64,000 nt of DNA from Sphingobacteriales bacterium. Lineage in GTDB: Bacteria > Bacteroidota > Bacteroidia > Chitinophagales > JADIYW01. The stretch spans positions 62,001-126,000 of the forward strand of contig JADJYT010000002.1 of NCBI GenBank assembly GCA_016719635.1, read 5' to 3'. The translations under genes were made by a program, and so were the position numbers. The notes beneath the pieces were generated by a model. That model saw only the letters and a program-made list of their open reading frames with translations. It searched no databases and was not told where the DNA came from. This document shows positions 17,216 to 27,281 of this stretch, piece by piece; within the stretch, counting starts at the first letter, position 1, and each line of letters opens with the position of its first letter.

Positions 17216-17746
17216 TTATACTTCTTTTTGATAAACTTCAATGGCACCTTCTTTTTTCAATAACTCGGAAACAGCACTGATATAATCAGCCCCCTTAGTA
17301 TTGTCTAATTCAAATGTCAATGCAAATAAATGATCGGTAGTTCTTTCATCAACAATCCTTGGTTTCTTGCCCGGCCATAATTTGCACAGATAGTAAAAAG
17401 AAACCGTCATGCCAATGGCTGAAAATAGTACCGTATGCTCAAAAACAATCGGCACGTATGCCAATAAACCCCAATAAGGCTTACCACCGAAATCCGTCGG
17501 ATAGTTAAATTTATTGATAAAGGTTATCATACTTAATGCTACCGTCAGACCGGTTGCACCGAATAAAAACCCCGCCGTGTGTATACGGGTAGGTTCTAAT
17601 CCCATGGCATGTTCTAAACCATGCACCGGGAAAGGTGTAAACGCATCCGTAATTTCATAACCTGCTTTGCGAACGTCTTTTACTGCATGCAGCAGCGTAT
17701 CATCGTCGTCAAACATTCCTACCAGATATTTTTTTGTATCGCTCAT
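17216..17746 (-). CDS. actD: Alternative complex III subunit ActD (DUF3341)
   Basis: The 176-residue protein has a cytoplasmic N-terminal domain (VGMFDDDDTLLHAVKDVRKA, then YEITDAFTPFPVHGLE), two membrane helices (about 80-97 and 112-132) and a short C-terminal domain. The VHGLExAMG-type stretch is diagnostic of the DUF3341/ActD family. ActD is a structural subunit on the cytoplasmic side of the complex and carries no cofactor. Position between actC and actE supports the call. Confidence 0.94.
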   Translation of the reverse strand: MSDTKKYLVGMFDDDDTLLHAVKDVRKAGYEITDAFTPFPVHGLEHAMGLEPTRIHTAGFLFGATGLTVALSMITFINKFNYPTDFGGKPYWGLLAYVPIVFEHTVLFSAIGMTVSFYYLCKLWPGKKPRIVDERTTDHLFALTFELDNTKGADYISAVSELLKKEGAIEVYQKEV

Positions 17747-17773
17747 ATTATTGCTGATAATGAATTTAAAATA

Positions 17774-19213
17774 TTAATCCCAAGTTCCTGCCTTAACAGT
17801 CACATCTTTATAGACTTCCTGTTCTTTCACTTCTGACAATTGTTTTTCCCTGAATTGATTACCGGATATTTTGAGGATAGATTTCACCTCTGCTATAGCG
17901 ATTGCCGGGAAGAACCGGCAGAACAACAGGAAGAAAGTCATGAAGATTCCCATCGTGCCCACATAGATACCAATCTCTACCCATGTTGGCGAATAGTACA
18001 GCCAGCTGGATGGCAGATAGTCTCTGTGTAAGGAGGTAACGATAATTACGAAACGCTCAAACCACATACCTATATTCACAAAAATAGACATGATAAAAGT
18101 AATGGTAACGCTGCGTCTCGCTTTTCTGAACCAGAATACCTGAGGAGATACCAGGTTACAAAACATCATTCCGAAGTAAGACCACCAGTACGGACCCATT
18201 GCCCTATTGGCAAAAGCGTACTGTTCATACATATTTCCGGAATACCAGGCTACGAAAATCTCTGTAAGATAGGCAATACCCACCATCGTACCGGTTAGCA
18301 GTAATATTTTATTCATAGACTCTATGTGAGCCAGTGTGATGTATTCTTTCAAATCCATGACGTGTCTTGCAACGAGCATCAAGGTTAATACCATCGCAAA
18401 CCCTGAGAATATCGCACCAGCAACGAAGTATGGCGGCATAATCGTGGTATGCCAGCCGGGAACTATCGATGTGGCAAAGTCAAAAGATACTATTGTATGT
18501 ACGGAAAGTACCAATGGAGTCGATAAACCCGCTAAAATTAAAGAGAGTGATTCCCAGCGTTCCCAGTGTTTGGCGCTTCCCACCCAACCGAAACTTAAGA
18601 AGTTATAAAACTTCCATCTTCCCGGAGTTTTAGACTGGTCTCTCACGGTACCGAAGTCAGGCACCAAACCTGTATACCAGAACAATAAGGAAACAGTAAA
18701 ATAAGTGGATATAGCAAATACGTCCCACAATAACGGGGAAGTAAAGTTTACCCAGAGCGGGCCTCTTGTATTTGGATAAGGGAAAATAAAGAATGCATCC
18801 CATACGCGTCCCATATGGAATACCGGAAATAAGCCCGCACATATTACAGCAAAAATCGTCATCGCTTCCGCTGCACGGTTTACACCGGTACGCCATTTCT
18901 GACGAAATAATAACAAAATCGCTGAAATCAGAGTGCCTGCGTGACCAATACCGATCCACCAAACGAAGTTGGTGATATCCCATGCCCAGCCTACCGTTTT
19001 ATTTGCACCCCATGTTCCGATACCGAAAGTAACCTCCCATACCAGACAAAACACACCAAATGCTGCAACAATAGCAGAAATTGATGTCCAAAATATCCAT
19101 TTGGGCTGCAACTTTCCTGTCGTCGGTCTAACGATATCATTGGTAATATCCTTATACGTCTTGTTGCCGTGTATTAACGGTTCTCGTAGTGGTGATTCAA
19201 AATGACTTGCCAT
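17774..19213 (-). CDS. actC: Alternative complex III subunit ActC (NrfD/PsrC-like quinol site subunit)
   Basis: ActC is the NrfD-like integral membrane subunit that, with ActB, forms the menaquinol oxidation site. The 479-residue product has about ten helices. It starts with FESPLREPLIHGNKTYKDIT, characteristic of the family, and contains VWWIGIGHAGTLISAILLL, HMGRVWDAFFIFPYPNTRGP and SFDFATSIVPGWHTTIMPPY. All are well conserved in ACIII. It follows actB by 28 bases. The last 40 residues are a soluble charged tail. Confidence 0.95.
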   Translation of the reverse strand: MASHFESPLREPLIHGNKTYKDITNDIVRPTTGKLQPKWIFWTSISAIVAAFGVFCLVWEVTFGIGTWGANKTVGWAWDITNFVWWIGIGHAGTLISAILLLFRQKWRTGVNRAAEAMTIFAVICAGLFPVFHMGRVWDAFFIFPYPNTRGPLWVNFTSPLLWDVFAISTYFTVSLLFWYTGLVPDFGTVRDQSKTPGRWKFYNFLSFGWVGSAKHWERWESLSLILAGLSTPLVLSVHTIVSFDFATSIVPGWHTTIMPPYFVAGAIFSGFAMVLTLMLVARHVMDLKEYITLAHIESMNKILLLTGTMVGIAYLTEIFVAWYSGNMYEQYAFANRAMGPYWWSYFGMMFCNLVSPQVFWFRKARRSVTITFIMSIFVNIGMWFERFVIIVTSLHRDYLPSSWLYYSPTWVEIGIYVGTMGIFMTFFLLFCRFFPAIAIAEVKSILKISGNQFREKQLSEVKEQEVYKDVTVKAGTWD

Positions 19214-19241
19214 TATATGTAACTTTACTACTTTTTATAAT

Positions 19242-22200
19242 TTATTTTGGTACTCCCGGTTGATGAATAAAGAAATCAGCCGGCTTTTCGTCTTTATTTC
19301 TAATTTTTACCTGATATCCCACGGCAGGTAAGAAATGTTGCTCTTCCAGTACAAAATAATTTCTTCCGTTGGTATCAAATGTTTTAGCAACAACACTTTC
19401 TTTATTATTCTGGTCTCCGAAGGTAATTGCATTGGTAGGACAGGCTGTCTGACAGGCTGTCTTAATATCGCCGTCTTTTAAAGGACGACCTTCATTTTTC
19501 GCATTCAATTTACCTTCCTGAATACGTTGTACGCAGAAAGAACATTTTTCAATCACCCCTCTGGTACGCGTCACCACATCCGGATTCAATACCATCCTCG
19601 TTAAATCTTCAAACATGTAAGATTGAGCTTCCGTATCGGTGAAAGAGCGTTTGCCGTCATTGAATTTACCGAAGCTGTCAGATCCCTGGTAATCCAGCCA
19701 GTTGAAACGACGAACTTTATAAGGACAGTTGTTTGCACAATATCTTGTACCGATACATCTGTTATAAGCCATTTGATTCAAACCTTCCGAACTGTGGTTG
19801 GTCGCATTTACCGGACATACGTTTTCACAAGGTGCGTTGTTGCAATGCTGGCACATCATTGGCTGGAAAGAAACATCCGGATTGTCAGGATTACCGTTAT
19901 AATAACGGTCGATACGCATCCAGTGCATTTCCTGTGAACGATATACCTGACGTCTTCCAACAACCGGAACATTATTTTCAATACTGCAGGACACAACGCA
20001 TGAACCGCAGCCGATACACGCATTCAGGTCAACAACCATACCCCAGTGATGACCTTGTTTGTAGTCATTTGGTTTATAGCCGTCGTATAATGAATTGCTG
20101 AAATGTTTTTTGATGTGCTCTCTGTCTTCGTTTCCGGAGTGGTCATTTTCCTTGTAAGCAGCAAGAGTCGTTTCTTTCACAATCTCCCCCCTGTAACGCA
20201 TCGGGCGGTTCGGAAGGTTATTATCTTCCATTAATGAATGGTAGGTTTGATTAATACCCAATTCATAATTTTTACCTGTCAGTTCAATAGTGGCTCCATC
20301 TATGCTGTAGCCGGTAGCTCCATTTACTGCTTTTAAGAACGGATATACATCCTTACCTACGGCATCCCCTGCTCGGCCTGCTCTTACGCGGCCATACCCC
20401 AAGGCAATTGCCAAGGTGTTGGCTGCCTGACCAAACTGAACCACTACTGGAAGTTCCAATGATTTACCATTGATGGTCACTTTCGCAATTGGAACATTCT
20501 TATCGGATGGCATCGCATCGATTCCTTTTTCCTTAGCGTATGAATATGGGATACAAACATAATTATCCCAGGTTACCTTTGCAACAGGATCCGGCATTTC
20601 CTGTAAGAACGGGTTGTTGGCATATAAACCATCCCCGATACCCACTTTTTCATAGAATAAAACTTCCATGCCCTTTGGAGAAACTGCATCTTGTTTTACC
20701 GCTGCGATAGCAGCTGCTGCATTTGCACCGGCACCGCTGCCTGCTGAAACAGTACCGTAAAAACCTGCCTGAACTGCTGTCTGATAATTACCGCCCGTTA
20801 AAGCGGCAATTTCGTTTTCTGCGATTTGAGCAATAGGTGTAGCATCTCCGGCCCATGTCATCAATGATTCTGCCGCTTGTCTTGTATCGAATAAATTTCG
20901 GATGGCTGGCTGAACGAATCCGTAAAATCCTGTTTTTGGAGAAATGATATCCCAAGATTCCAGATAATGCGAGTTTGGACATACATATTTGCAATATTGA
21001 GCCGATTCATCCGGTCTGTCTGCTGTAGAAACCGATAATTCCGCTTTTTGTATGGCATTTTTAAATATTTCAGCGTACGGAGTATTGTAAACGGGATTAG
21101 TATCCAATAATATGATTCCTTTGTACACGCCGCTCTTCAAATCATTCGCCAATGCTGCCAGTGCTTCATCATTTCCTGACTTTAAATTATAGGTGTTCGC
21201 AGTGTCAATTACGCTACCATAATTTCCTAAGGTAGCATTGATGGCATTTACCAGCAACTGAATATCCACATCATTGGTACCGGATATAACAACTGATTTA
21301 CCTTTTGCTGCCAATAATTCTTTGGCAACCTTAGCAATACCATCATTGGCATCCTTTCCGCTCAAAGCTTTAGAAGAAACACCACCGCCTACTGCTGCCA
21401 GTAGGTTCATCAATGCCTGTTTCTCTTCTGACGGTTTGACGGGATATCTGTAATCCGCACTTGCACCGGTAATAGTCATGGTAGACTGAAACTGGTGATG
21501 ACGGGACATTTTGGGATTTTCTTTAGTCGGTACCCTGTTTGCAATATACTTTTTGGTATTTTCAACAGAAGATATTCCTGTACCTAAGAAGTCAGCATTG
21601 AAGCCTACAATTACATCCGCCTTATCGTAATTGACAGTAGGGATGATTGCACTTCCAATACTTATCTGATTCGCTTTTCTGGTGGCATAGCTGGAGATGG
21701 CATCATAGCTAACCACCGTAGTTCCCGGATAGGCAGCAACAAATTTATCAATCGCTTTTTTGGTAATGGTGGAAACTACAGAACCTGTTACCAAAGCTAC
21801 CTTACCACCGCTTTGAACGATGGAATTCAGCTTTTGGGTAATTTCAGCATCCACCGCTTTCCAATTTGCCTTGCTGTTATTATAGGTTGGTGCCGCCAAA
21901 CGGGTAACGTCGTACAAATTTAATACCGTTGCCTGTGTTCGGGCATTTGTGCCGCCTGAAGTTATTGGAGAATCGTTATTGCCTTCTATCTTTATCGGTC
22001 GACCTTCGCGCGTTTTAACAAGGATACTGACAAAATCATTACCATCAGTATAGGTTGATGCAAAGTAATCCGCAACGCCCGGCACAACTTCAGGTACTGC
22101 CTTTCTTGTATCAAGTGTGTAAGGGATCGCCTTATTTGTCGGAATCTTACAGGCAGATGCCAATGCTGCTACAGAAACGCTGAAACCCATAGCTTTCAGA

Positions 22201-22340
22201 AAATCACGGCGGTTGGTGCCGCCTGTTTCTTCGGCATCATTCGCCCCAATTTCAAAATTAAATTCCTTAGCCGCCTGTTCTTTGTATTGAGGAGTTTCAT
22301 TTAACTCCTCTAAGCTCGTCCAATATTTTTTGTTACTCAT
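19242..22340 (-). CDS. actB: Alternative complex III iron-sulfur subunit ActB (fused molybdopterin-like and ferredoxin domains)
   Basis: ActB combines a molybdopterin-oxidoreductase-like domain that has lost its cofactor with a ferredoxin domain that carries electrons out of the quinol site. The 1032-residue product has a twin-arginine signal (GTNRRDFLKAMGF, Arg44-Arg45), so it is exported folded to the periplasmic side. Cysteine clusters are visible at about 775 (CIGCGSCVVSC), 828 (CQHCNNAPCENVC), 862 (CIGTRYCANNC), 932 (CSFC) and 963 (CQTAC), enough for four Fe-S clusters. The Tat start region (ALASACKIP) also looks like a lipobox. It lies 30 bases after actA. Confidence 0.96.
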   Translation of the reverse strand: MSNKKYWTSLEELNETPQYKEQAAKEFNFEIGANDAEETGGTNRRDFLKAMGFSVSVAALASACKIPTNKAIPYTLDTRKAVPEVVPGVADYFASTYTDGNDFVSILVKTREGRPIKIEGNNDSPITSGGTNARTQATVLNLYDVTRLAAPTYNNSKANWKAVDAEITQKLNSIVQSGGKVALVTGSVVSTITKKAIDKFVAAYPGTTVVSYDAISSYATRKANQISIGSAIIPTVNYDKADVIVGFNADFLGTGISSVENTKKYIANRVPTKENPKMSRHHQFQSTMTITGASADYRYPVKPSEEKQALMNLLAAVGGGVSSKALSGKDANDGIAKVAKELLAAKGKSVVISGTNDVDIQLLVNAINATLGNYGSVIDTANTYNLKSGNDEALAALANDLKSGVYKGIILLDTNPVYNTPYAEIFKNAIQKAELSVSTADRPDESAQYCKYVCPNSHYLESWDIISPKTGFYGFVQPAIRNLFDTRQAAESLMTWAGDATPIAQIAENEIAALTGGNYQTAVQAGFYGTVSAGSGAGANAAAAIAAVKQDAVSPKGMEVLFYEKVGIGDGLYANNPFLQEMPDPVAKVTWDNYVCIPYSYAKEKGIDAMPSDKNVPIAKVTINGKSLELPVVVQFGQAANTLAIALGYGRVRAGRAGDAVGKDVYPFLKAVNGATGYSIDGATIELTGKNYELGINQTYHSLMEDNNLPNRPMRYRGEIVKETTLAAYKENDHSGNEDREHIKKHFSNSLYDGYKPNDYKQGHHWGMVVDLNACIGCGSCVVSCSIENNVPVVGRRQVYRSQEMHWMRIDRYYNGNPDNPDVSFQPMMCQHCNNAPCENVCPVNATNHSSEGLNQMAYNRCIGTRYCANNCPYKVRRFNWLDYQGSDSFGKFNDGKRSFTDTEAQSYMFEDLTRMVLNPDVVTRTRGVIEKCSFCVQRIQEGKLNAKNEGRPLKDGDIKTACQTACPTNAITFGDQNNKESVVAKTFDTNGRNYFVLEEQHFLPAVGYQVKIRNKDEKPADFFIHQPGVPK

Positions 22341-22370
22341 TTATATATGCGTTAATTGAGTTCTTGAATA

Positions 22371-23667
22371 TTAATAATGACATTTTTGACATTCCGTACC
22401 GCCGATATCTTCAACTGTAACTTTAGCTCTGGTACCTTTCTTCAACTCATCCTGATATTTCTGAAATATGGAATAATATTTATTGTCTGCGAATTTCACT
22501 TCGGTTTGTCTGTGGCAGTTGATACACCAGCCCATGGACAGTGGTGCAAACTGTTTCATCACCTCATATTCTTCCACTTTTCCATGACATGTCTGACAAG
22601 CGACCTTTCCTGCTTTCACGTGCTGGGAGTGATTGAAATAAACGTGATCCGGCAAATTGTGGATTTTCACCCACTCAATATTTTTAGGCGCGTTAACAAA
22701 TTTTTTGTTTGTCTGCGTCCCAACCTGCAAAATCGTAAATCTTAGCTATTTCATCTTTGCCGTATTTGGGTCCCTGCTGAACGTATTTGTGGCAGTTCAT
22801 ACAAATTTGCGTACCCGGAATGCTGGCGTGTCTGCTTTTTTCCACTCCGGTATGGCAATACTGGCAATCAATTTTATTCTGGCCTACGTGCAGTGCGTGA
22901 GAAAACTTAATCGGCTGATCAGGCGCGTACCCCTGAGAACGGCCCAAATCAATCGCTCCGTTAAAGATATTGAAGACCAGAAGGATAGATGCTATCAGCA
23001 GCAGCACCTTGAATGTTTTCCTGCTGAACAGTTTTTTACTAAACGGAACATCTTCCACCACCTCCCCTTTTTTCTCTCTGACTACCTTATCCAATTTTGC
23101 AGAAACACTCCATAACAGTGCGGATAGAACTATTAAAAATGCCAGTAATGCCCAAATATACCATGTTGCTGTACCTTCGTTGGCAGCTGTTGCAGTATTT
23201 CCAGCGGACGATGATGGCCCGGCAGGCGGAGCTTCAAAAGGTAATGCAACACCGGCAGATTTTGCTTTAACATATACTAATATGTTCATGATTTGCTCGG
23301 CAGACAACTGCGGAAATGCCTGCATCACCGATTTGTTATATTCGGAAAAAATTTTGTTAGAATACGGGTCTCCGCTGGCAATCAGTTTGGATGAATTTTG
23401 AACCCAGGCAACAATTTTAGCTTCACTTTCCCATCTGTCCCAAACCCCCGTTAAGGCTGGTCCTACTAGTTTTCTGTCAATGGCATGACAGGCGGTACAG
23501 TTAGCTTTGTACAGTTCCATACCTTGTTTAGCCTTATCTACCGCTGCAGCATCTGTCGGATTTACATCCGGAACAGCAACTGCTCCAAAAACATTGGAAG
23601 TCAGCGATAAAGACAAGATTAGGACTATTAAAGGAAGGATTTTTTGGATTGGTTTACAAGAATACAT
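22371..23667 (-). CDS. actA: Alternative complex III multiheme cytochrome c ActA, frameshifted
   Basis: ActA is the multiheme cytochrome c of alternative complex III, exposed in the periplasm. Read across two frames it is about 431 residues with six CxxCH sites: CTACH (about 57-61) in an N-terminal class I cytochrome c domain, then CQYCH, CMNCH, CQTCH, CINCH and CQKCH. Two membrane helices lie at about 185-205 and 230-250. The frame breaks at 22701-22706, a run of six A on the coding strand. With five A the reading continues DKQKFVNAPKNIEWV without further error; with six it stops four codons later. Everything on both sides is intact, so a sequencing error or very recent mutation is likely. 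ATG 23667 is the start; TTG 23694 lies in the promoter box. Confidence 0.9.
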
Positions 23668-23691
23668 TATGCGTCTAATTTTTCTCGGTTG

Positions 23692-23699
23692 CAAATATA
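23692..23699 (-). promoter_or_regulatory. -7 promoter box of the act-cta operon
   Basis: TATATTTG on the minus strand matches TAnnTTTG exactly and ends 24 bases before the actA ATG. No clear -33 TTG is present. The region 23700-24019 upstream, about 320 bases, is AT-rich, holds no gene I can support, and probably carries the control sites of this long operon. Confidence 0.55.
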
Positions 23700-24019
23700 G
23701 TATTCACTTAATTAATTAATAGTTTTTGTGGATAATTCTGCTATTTAGAATGATTTTAAATAATTTACATTGCATTGATTTTCAATAGAGATAGGGTAAG
23801 TTCTATCTAAATAAAAAAAGAATTTAATGTATGCTTAACATTTCTTTAGAATTTGTTAAAATTTTGGGGAACTTTTTGGAAAGTTTTATAAAAATTCCTG
23901 ATTTTGACAGTTGCCAAAAGAAAAAGAAGTGCCATTTTCCACATTAAACGAAACAGAAAAGGGCCTGATGAAAATAATGCCGATTTTCAAAATATTGCAG
24001 TACGCTTAAAACCTCCAAA

Positions 24020-25270
24020 CTACCCTAGACCTCCAAATACAAATGCCCACTGCAAAAAACCGGCTATACCACCCAATACCGCACCGACAAGTATCAGTTT
24101 GAATTCTTCTTCTTCAAAAGCCGGACGCAATACGCCAATGAAATCATCGGGAGCAAGTGCCTGCAGTTTCTCCCGTATGGTGGTTTCAATATCAAATGCT
24201 TTATCGGTAGACGGATACAGTTTTTTAAGCTTTCCGGGAAGCTGCCTGACCATATCTTTTACAATCAGATTTCGTATATCCTGATAGGCCCTGGTACCTT
24301 CCAATGCATTCAATATAGGAGCCGGAACAGAACCGGTTGCTTTTTGAACACTGCTGTTTACATTCTTTTCAATCAGGTGATACATCCGGTCGCCCCCCTT
24401 TTCATTCAGCATATGTTCCCAAAAATTTTCAGCATTCAGTACCCGTTCCGACATAATCTTACCATATTCTGCCGAAACTTCCTTTTGGCGTTTGATAAAA
24501 AGTCCGAGAAATTCCCAGAACAGTATCTTTACGGGATACTTAGGTGCAAAGATCAATTTCAGCGCGAGGTAGTTAGTTGCATATCCAACTATAATTCCGG
24601 CTACGGGCAATGTCCATGACCAGGGATAAAAATGCCAAAGGAGCATCTGCGGAATTCCGAAAATCAAACCGAACCACCACCCGGACATTTCAATAAATTT
24701 AAATTCGGCTTTGCCGCATCGGAGAAATATTTCATTTATCAGAGTCTTGTCTTTCAATAATTCATCGGTACATAATTTTTTCAAATCCATCAATTCGTGG
24801 ATGTTTGTTTTCACATCCAGTATCATACCCTTTATGGCATTCGGAATATCAGCGGCTGTCCTGTTGTAAATGGTACTCTTTACCATCTTAGGTGTATTTT
24901 TCCATAAAACAGGCTGATGTTTCATCATGGCATCATTCACCACTTTTTCAGACAGTTCTTTCATATGTGGAGCCATTTCCTTTGCCACCTCATCCGGGTT
25001 AAGTTTTTCAAAAATTTCTTCCAGAGAAATCAGCTTGCTCGTCATCAGGTCTACTGAAATGGAAGCCATCTTGGGACCGTTGGCAGGAATGATACCCTGC
25101 CACCCCAATGGGATTTTTCCAATTTTCAGCCCCCAAAAATTAATCGGATAAAAGGTCATTTTTACAGCCTGCCAGTTGGTAAACCAACCTATAAAACCGG
25201 CTATTATCGGAATGGTAAGTAATTTTAACCAATAAATATGTTCACTAAAATACTGTAGTATAGCATCCAT
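24020..25270 (-). CDS. DUF445 family membrane protein
   Basis: The 416-residue protein has an N-terminal helix with TIPIIAGFIGWFTNWQAVKM and a matching central helix with VAGIIVGYATNYLALKLIF. It ends with a C-terminal membrane helix. The paired GWFTNW and GYATNY motifs, followed by amphipathic coiled regions, define the DUF445 (YheB/YjiN-like) family, whose function is unknown. The ATG at 25270 gives a sensible N-terminus; an in-frame codon 48 bases further upstream adds only a low-complexity lead. It is divergent from the lipoprotein gene at 25423 and shares a 150-base intergenic region with it. Confidence 0.88.
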   Translation of the reverse strand: MDAILQYFSEHIYWLKLLTIPIIAGFIGWFTNWQAVKMTFYPINFWGLKIGKIPLGWQGIIPANGPKMASISVDLMTSKLISLEEIFEKLNPDEVAKEMAPHMKELSEKVVNDAMMKHQPVLWKNTPKMVKSTIYNRTAADIPNAIKGMILDVKTNIHELMDLKKLCTDELLKDKTLINEIFLRCGKAEFKFIEMSGWWFGLIFGIPQMLLWHFYPWSWTLPVAGIIVGYATNYLALKLIFAPKYPVKILFWEFLGLFIKRQKEVSAEYGKIMSERVLNAENFWEHMLNEKGGDRMYHLIEKNVNSSVQKATGSVPAPILNALEGTRAYQDIRNLIVKDMVRQLPGKLKKLYPSTDKAFDIETTIREKLQALAPDDFIGVLRPAFEEEEFKLILVGAVLGGIAGFLQWAFVFGGLG

Positions 25271-25422
25271 AATATTAAAAAGGTATTTAAAAGAAAAAAT
25301 CTGAATAAAAATATTCAATTTTCACTATACATTGACAAAAAAGTCAAGTTTACTATCATTTTAAGTATTTTGGTACGGATTTTTCTGTACTCTGACTATG
25401 AATCACCATTAAAATAGTAATT

Positions 25423-26607
25423 ATGAAAAGAATTTACATACAACCATCTCTCTATATCCCTGTCTTTATTTTTATACTCGGCTCCTGCCAGAGTATTAAA
25501 AAAAGCTATGAAAGCAGGAATTATGACAGCGTCATTCTGCAATTCACACAAAAGAAAAAAGTCAGCGACGAAGAAATTTCCATGTTCATCAAGTCTTATA
25601 ATGCAGCATTGGACAGGGATAAAGAAAAAATCACCACGCTTAAAAGATTAAACAACGGTGACCGCTGGGAACAAATCTTCGATTTGTATTCTCAAATTAA
25701 TGACAGACAAAATGCCGTTATGCGGGTGCTTCCCGTTTTTTACAGCGATGGCTCAAAAGCCAATGTAGAGGTATTTGACCTGAATTCGGCATTGGAGGAA
25801 TCCAGGCAAAACAGTGCGCAGTCCTATTATGACCAGGGGGTAAAACTATTGAATTCCGGTGCAAAGAGTTCTATCCGTCAGTCACTCGATTACTTTGACG
25901 CTTCAAAAAAATTTTACATCAACTATAAAGATGTGAATGAGCTGATGGAAGAAGCACTGACCAAAGGAAAGAACTACATCCTGCTTATGGTCGAAAAGAA
26001 TCCATCGCTGTTGCTGCCGGCTTCATTCGAACAGAGCATACTGGATAAAGTACGTCTGTCGCCTAATGATCAGTGGGTACGAATCGACTATCGGCGGGAT
26101 GAACGCATAACATACGATCATGTCGTCAAACTAAACCTGTTTGATGTGGTTATAACTCCTGATGCAGTCAAAGAAACCAATACCACTGAAGAAAAGACGG
26201 TAGAAGACGGATGGCAGTATGTGCTGGACAACAAAGGTAATGTGAAGAAAGACTCACTCGGCAATGATATAAAAACGCCTAAATATTCCAAAATCTCCTG
26301 TATGGTAAAAGAAACCAGGATGAATAAAGCCGCTCAGGTGCTGGGCGATGTTACGATATTTGAAGCGCAAACTAAAAATTTTATAAAAACAAGCAAATGC
26401 ACAGGAAACGCCGTTTTTGATTATACTTTTGTTCAGCTATTCGGCGACAAAAATGCACTGAGCAATACAACGTTGCAGAAACTGAATAATCCGCCGATGG
26501 TTTTCCCGGGTTCGTTTGAGATGGCAGAACGCTCCAAGGAGGAACTCATCCGTTGTTACCAGGATTTTGTTAGCGCAAACTACAACCTATTTGCCTTTAC
26601 AAAATAG
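25423..26607 (+). CDS. Lipoprotein of unknown function
   Basis: The 394-residue product begins with a lipoprotein signal ending LGSCQS (Cys about 22), so it is probably an outer- or inner-membrane lipoprotein. The first 200 residues look helical, with SAQSYYDQGVKLLNSG and SIRQSLDYFDASKKFYINYK, which resemble TPR-like helix pairs. The second half is beta-rich, with a highly charged insert (ETNTTEEKTVEDGWQYVLDN). I do not recognise a named family. The next gene, rsmG, starts 56 bases later in the same direction and may share its transcript. Confidence 0.75.
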   Translation: MKRIYIQPSLYIPVFIFILGSCQSIKKSYESRNYDSVILQFTQKKKVSDEEISMFIKSYNAALDRDKEKITTLKRLNNGDRWEQIFDLYSQINDRQNAVMRVLPVFYSDGSKANVEVFDLNSALEESRQNSAQSYYDQGVKLLNSGAKSSIRQSLDYFDASKKFYINYKDVNELMEEALTKGKNYILLMVEKNPSLLLPASFEQSILDKVRLSPNDQWVRIDYRRDERITYDHVVKLNLFDVVITPDAVKETNTTEEKTVEDGWQYVLDNKGNVKKDSLGNDIKTPKYSKISCMVKETRMNKAAQVLGDVTIFEAQTKNFIKTSKCTGNAVFDYTFVQLFGDKNALSNTTLQKLNNPPMVFPGSFEMAERSKEELIRCYQDFVSANYNLFAFTK

Positions 26608-26663
26608 CAGCGTATCGTGAACGGAGTACAATCAGTAACGTTATAAAAATAAAAGCCAATCAT

Positions 26664-27257
26664 TTGAAAGCTATCAGACATTATTTTCCAGGTTTATCTG
26701 CTGAACAACTACAAAAGTTTGAACAGTTATTGCCGTTATATAAAGAATGGAATGAAAAGATAAATGTCATTTCCCGAAAAGACATGGATAATTTTTATGA
26801 AAGACATGTTCTGCATTCACTGGCTATAGCAAAAGTGCTGTCGTTTGAGAAAGGAGATGTTATTCTTGACATCGGCACCGGGGGGGGATTTCCGGGAATT
26901 CCGCTTGCGATACTTTTTCCGGAAAGCAGATTCATCCTCGCTGATTCGATTACCAAAAAGATTTCCGTGGCAGGAGCCGTAATAAATGCCTTAGGTCTGA
27001 AGAATGTTGAAGCAAGGGCCATACGCGCCGAGATGATAAAAGAACCGGCAGACTATGTGGTCACCAGAGCGGTAGCGAAGGTGAATGACCTGTTACATTG
27101 GAGCAAAAACAAACATCCAAAAAAAATAATCGCACTGAAAGGCGGCGACCTGAAGGAAGAATTACAGGGCATACAGAAAAATATCCGCATCGTTGATATT
27201 CCTGATTTTTTTACGGAGCCATTTTTTGAAACGAAGAAGGTGGTGGTTATAAATTAA
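26664..27257 (+). CDS. rsmG: 16S rRNA (guanine(527)-N7)-methyltransferase RsmG
   Basis: RsmG (GidB) methylates N7 of G527 in 16S rRNA using S-adenosylmethionine; its loss gives low-level streptomycin resistance in many bacteria. The 197-residue product shows the family core: YKEWNEKINVISRKDMDNFY, the HSLAIAK segment, SAM motif ILDIGTGGGFPGIPLAILFP (about 69-88) and VTRAVAKVNDLL. The start must be TTG at 26664, because no ATG or GTG fits the conserved N-terminus. It converges on the VWA gene, with 24 bases between the stops. Confidence 0.95.
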   Translation: MKAIRHYFPGLSAEQLQKFEQLLPLYKEWNEKINVISRKDMDNFYERHVLHSLAIAKVLSFEKGDVILDIGTGGGFPGIPLAILFPESRFILADSITKKISVAGAVINALGLKNVEARAIRAEMIKEPADYVVTRAVAKVNDLLHWSKNKHPKKIIALKGGDLKEELQGIQKNIRIVDIPDFFTEPFFETKKVVVIN

Positions 27258-27281
27258 CCCGAATAACGATTCAGCTGTGTA

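Noticed and set aside
22693..22745. Programmed frameshift signal at the actA A run
   Set aside because: Restoring the frame needs +1 (or -2), and the site CAA AAA ATT is not a standard slippery heptamer; a sequencing error or transcription slippage is more likely.
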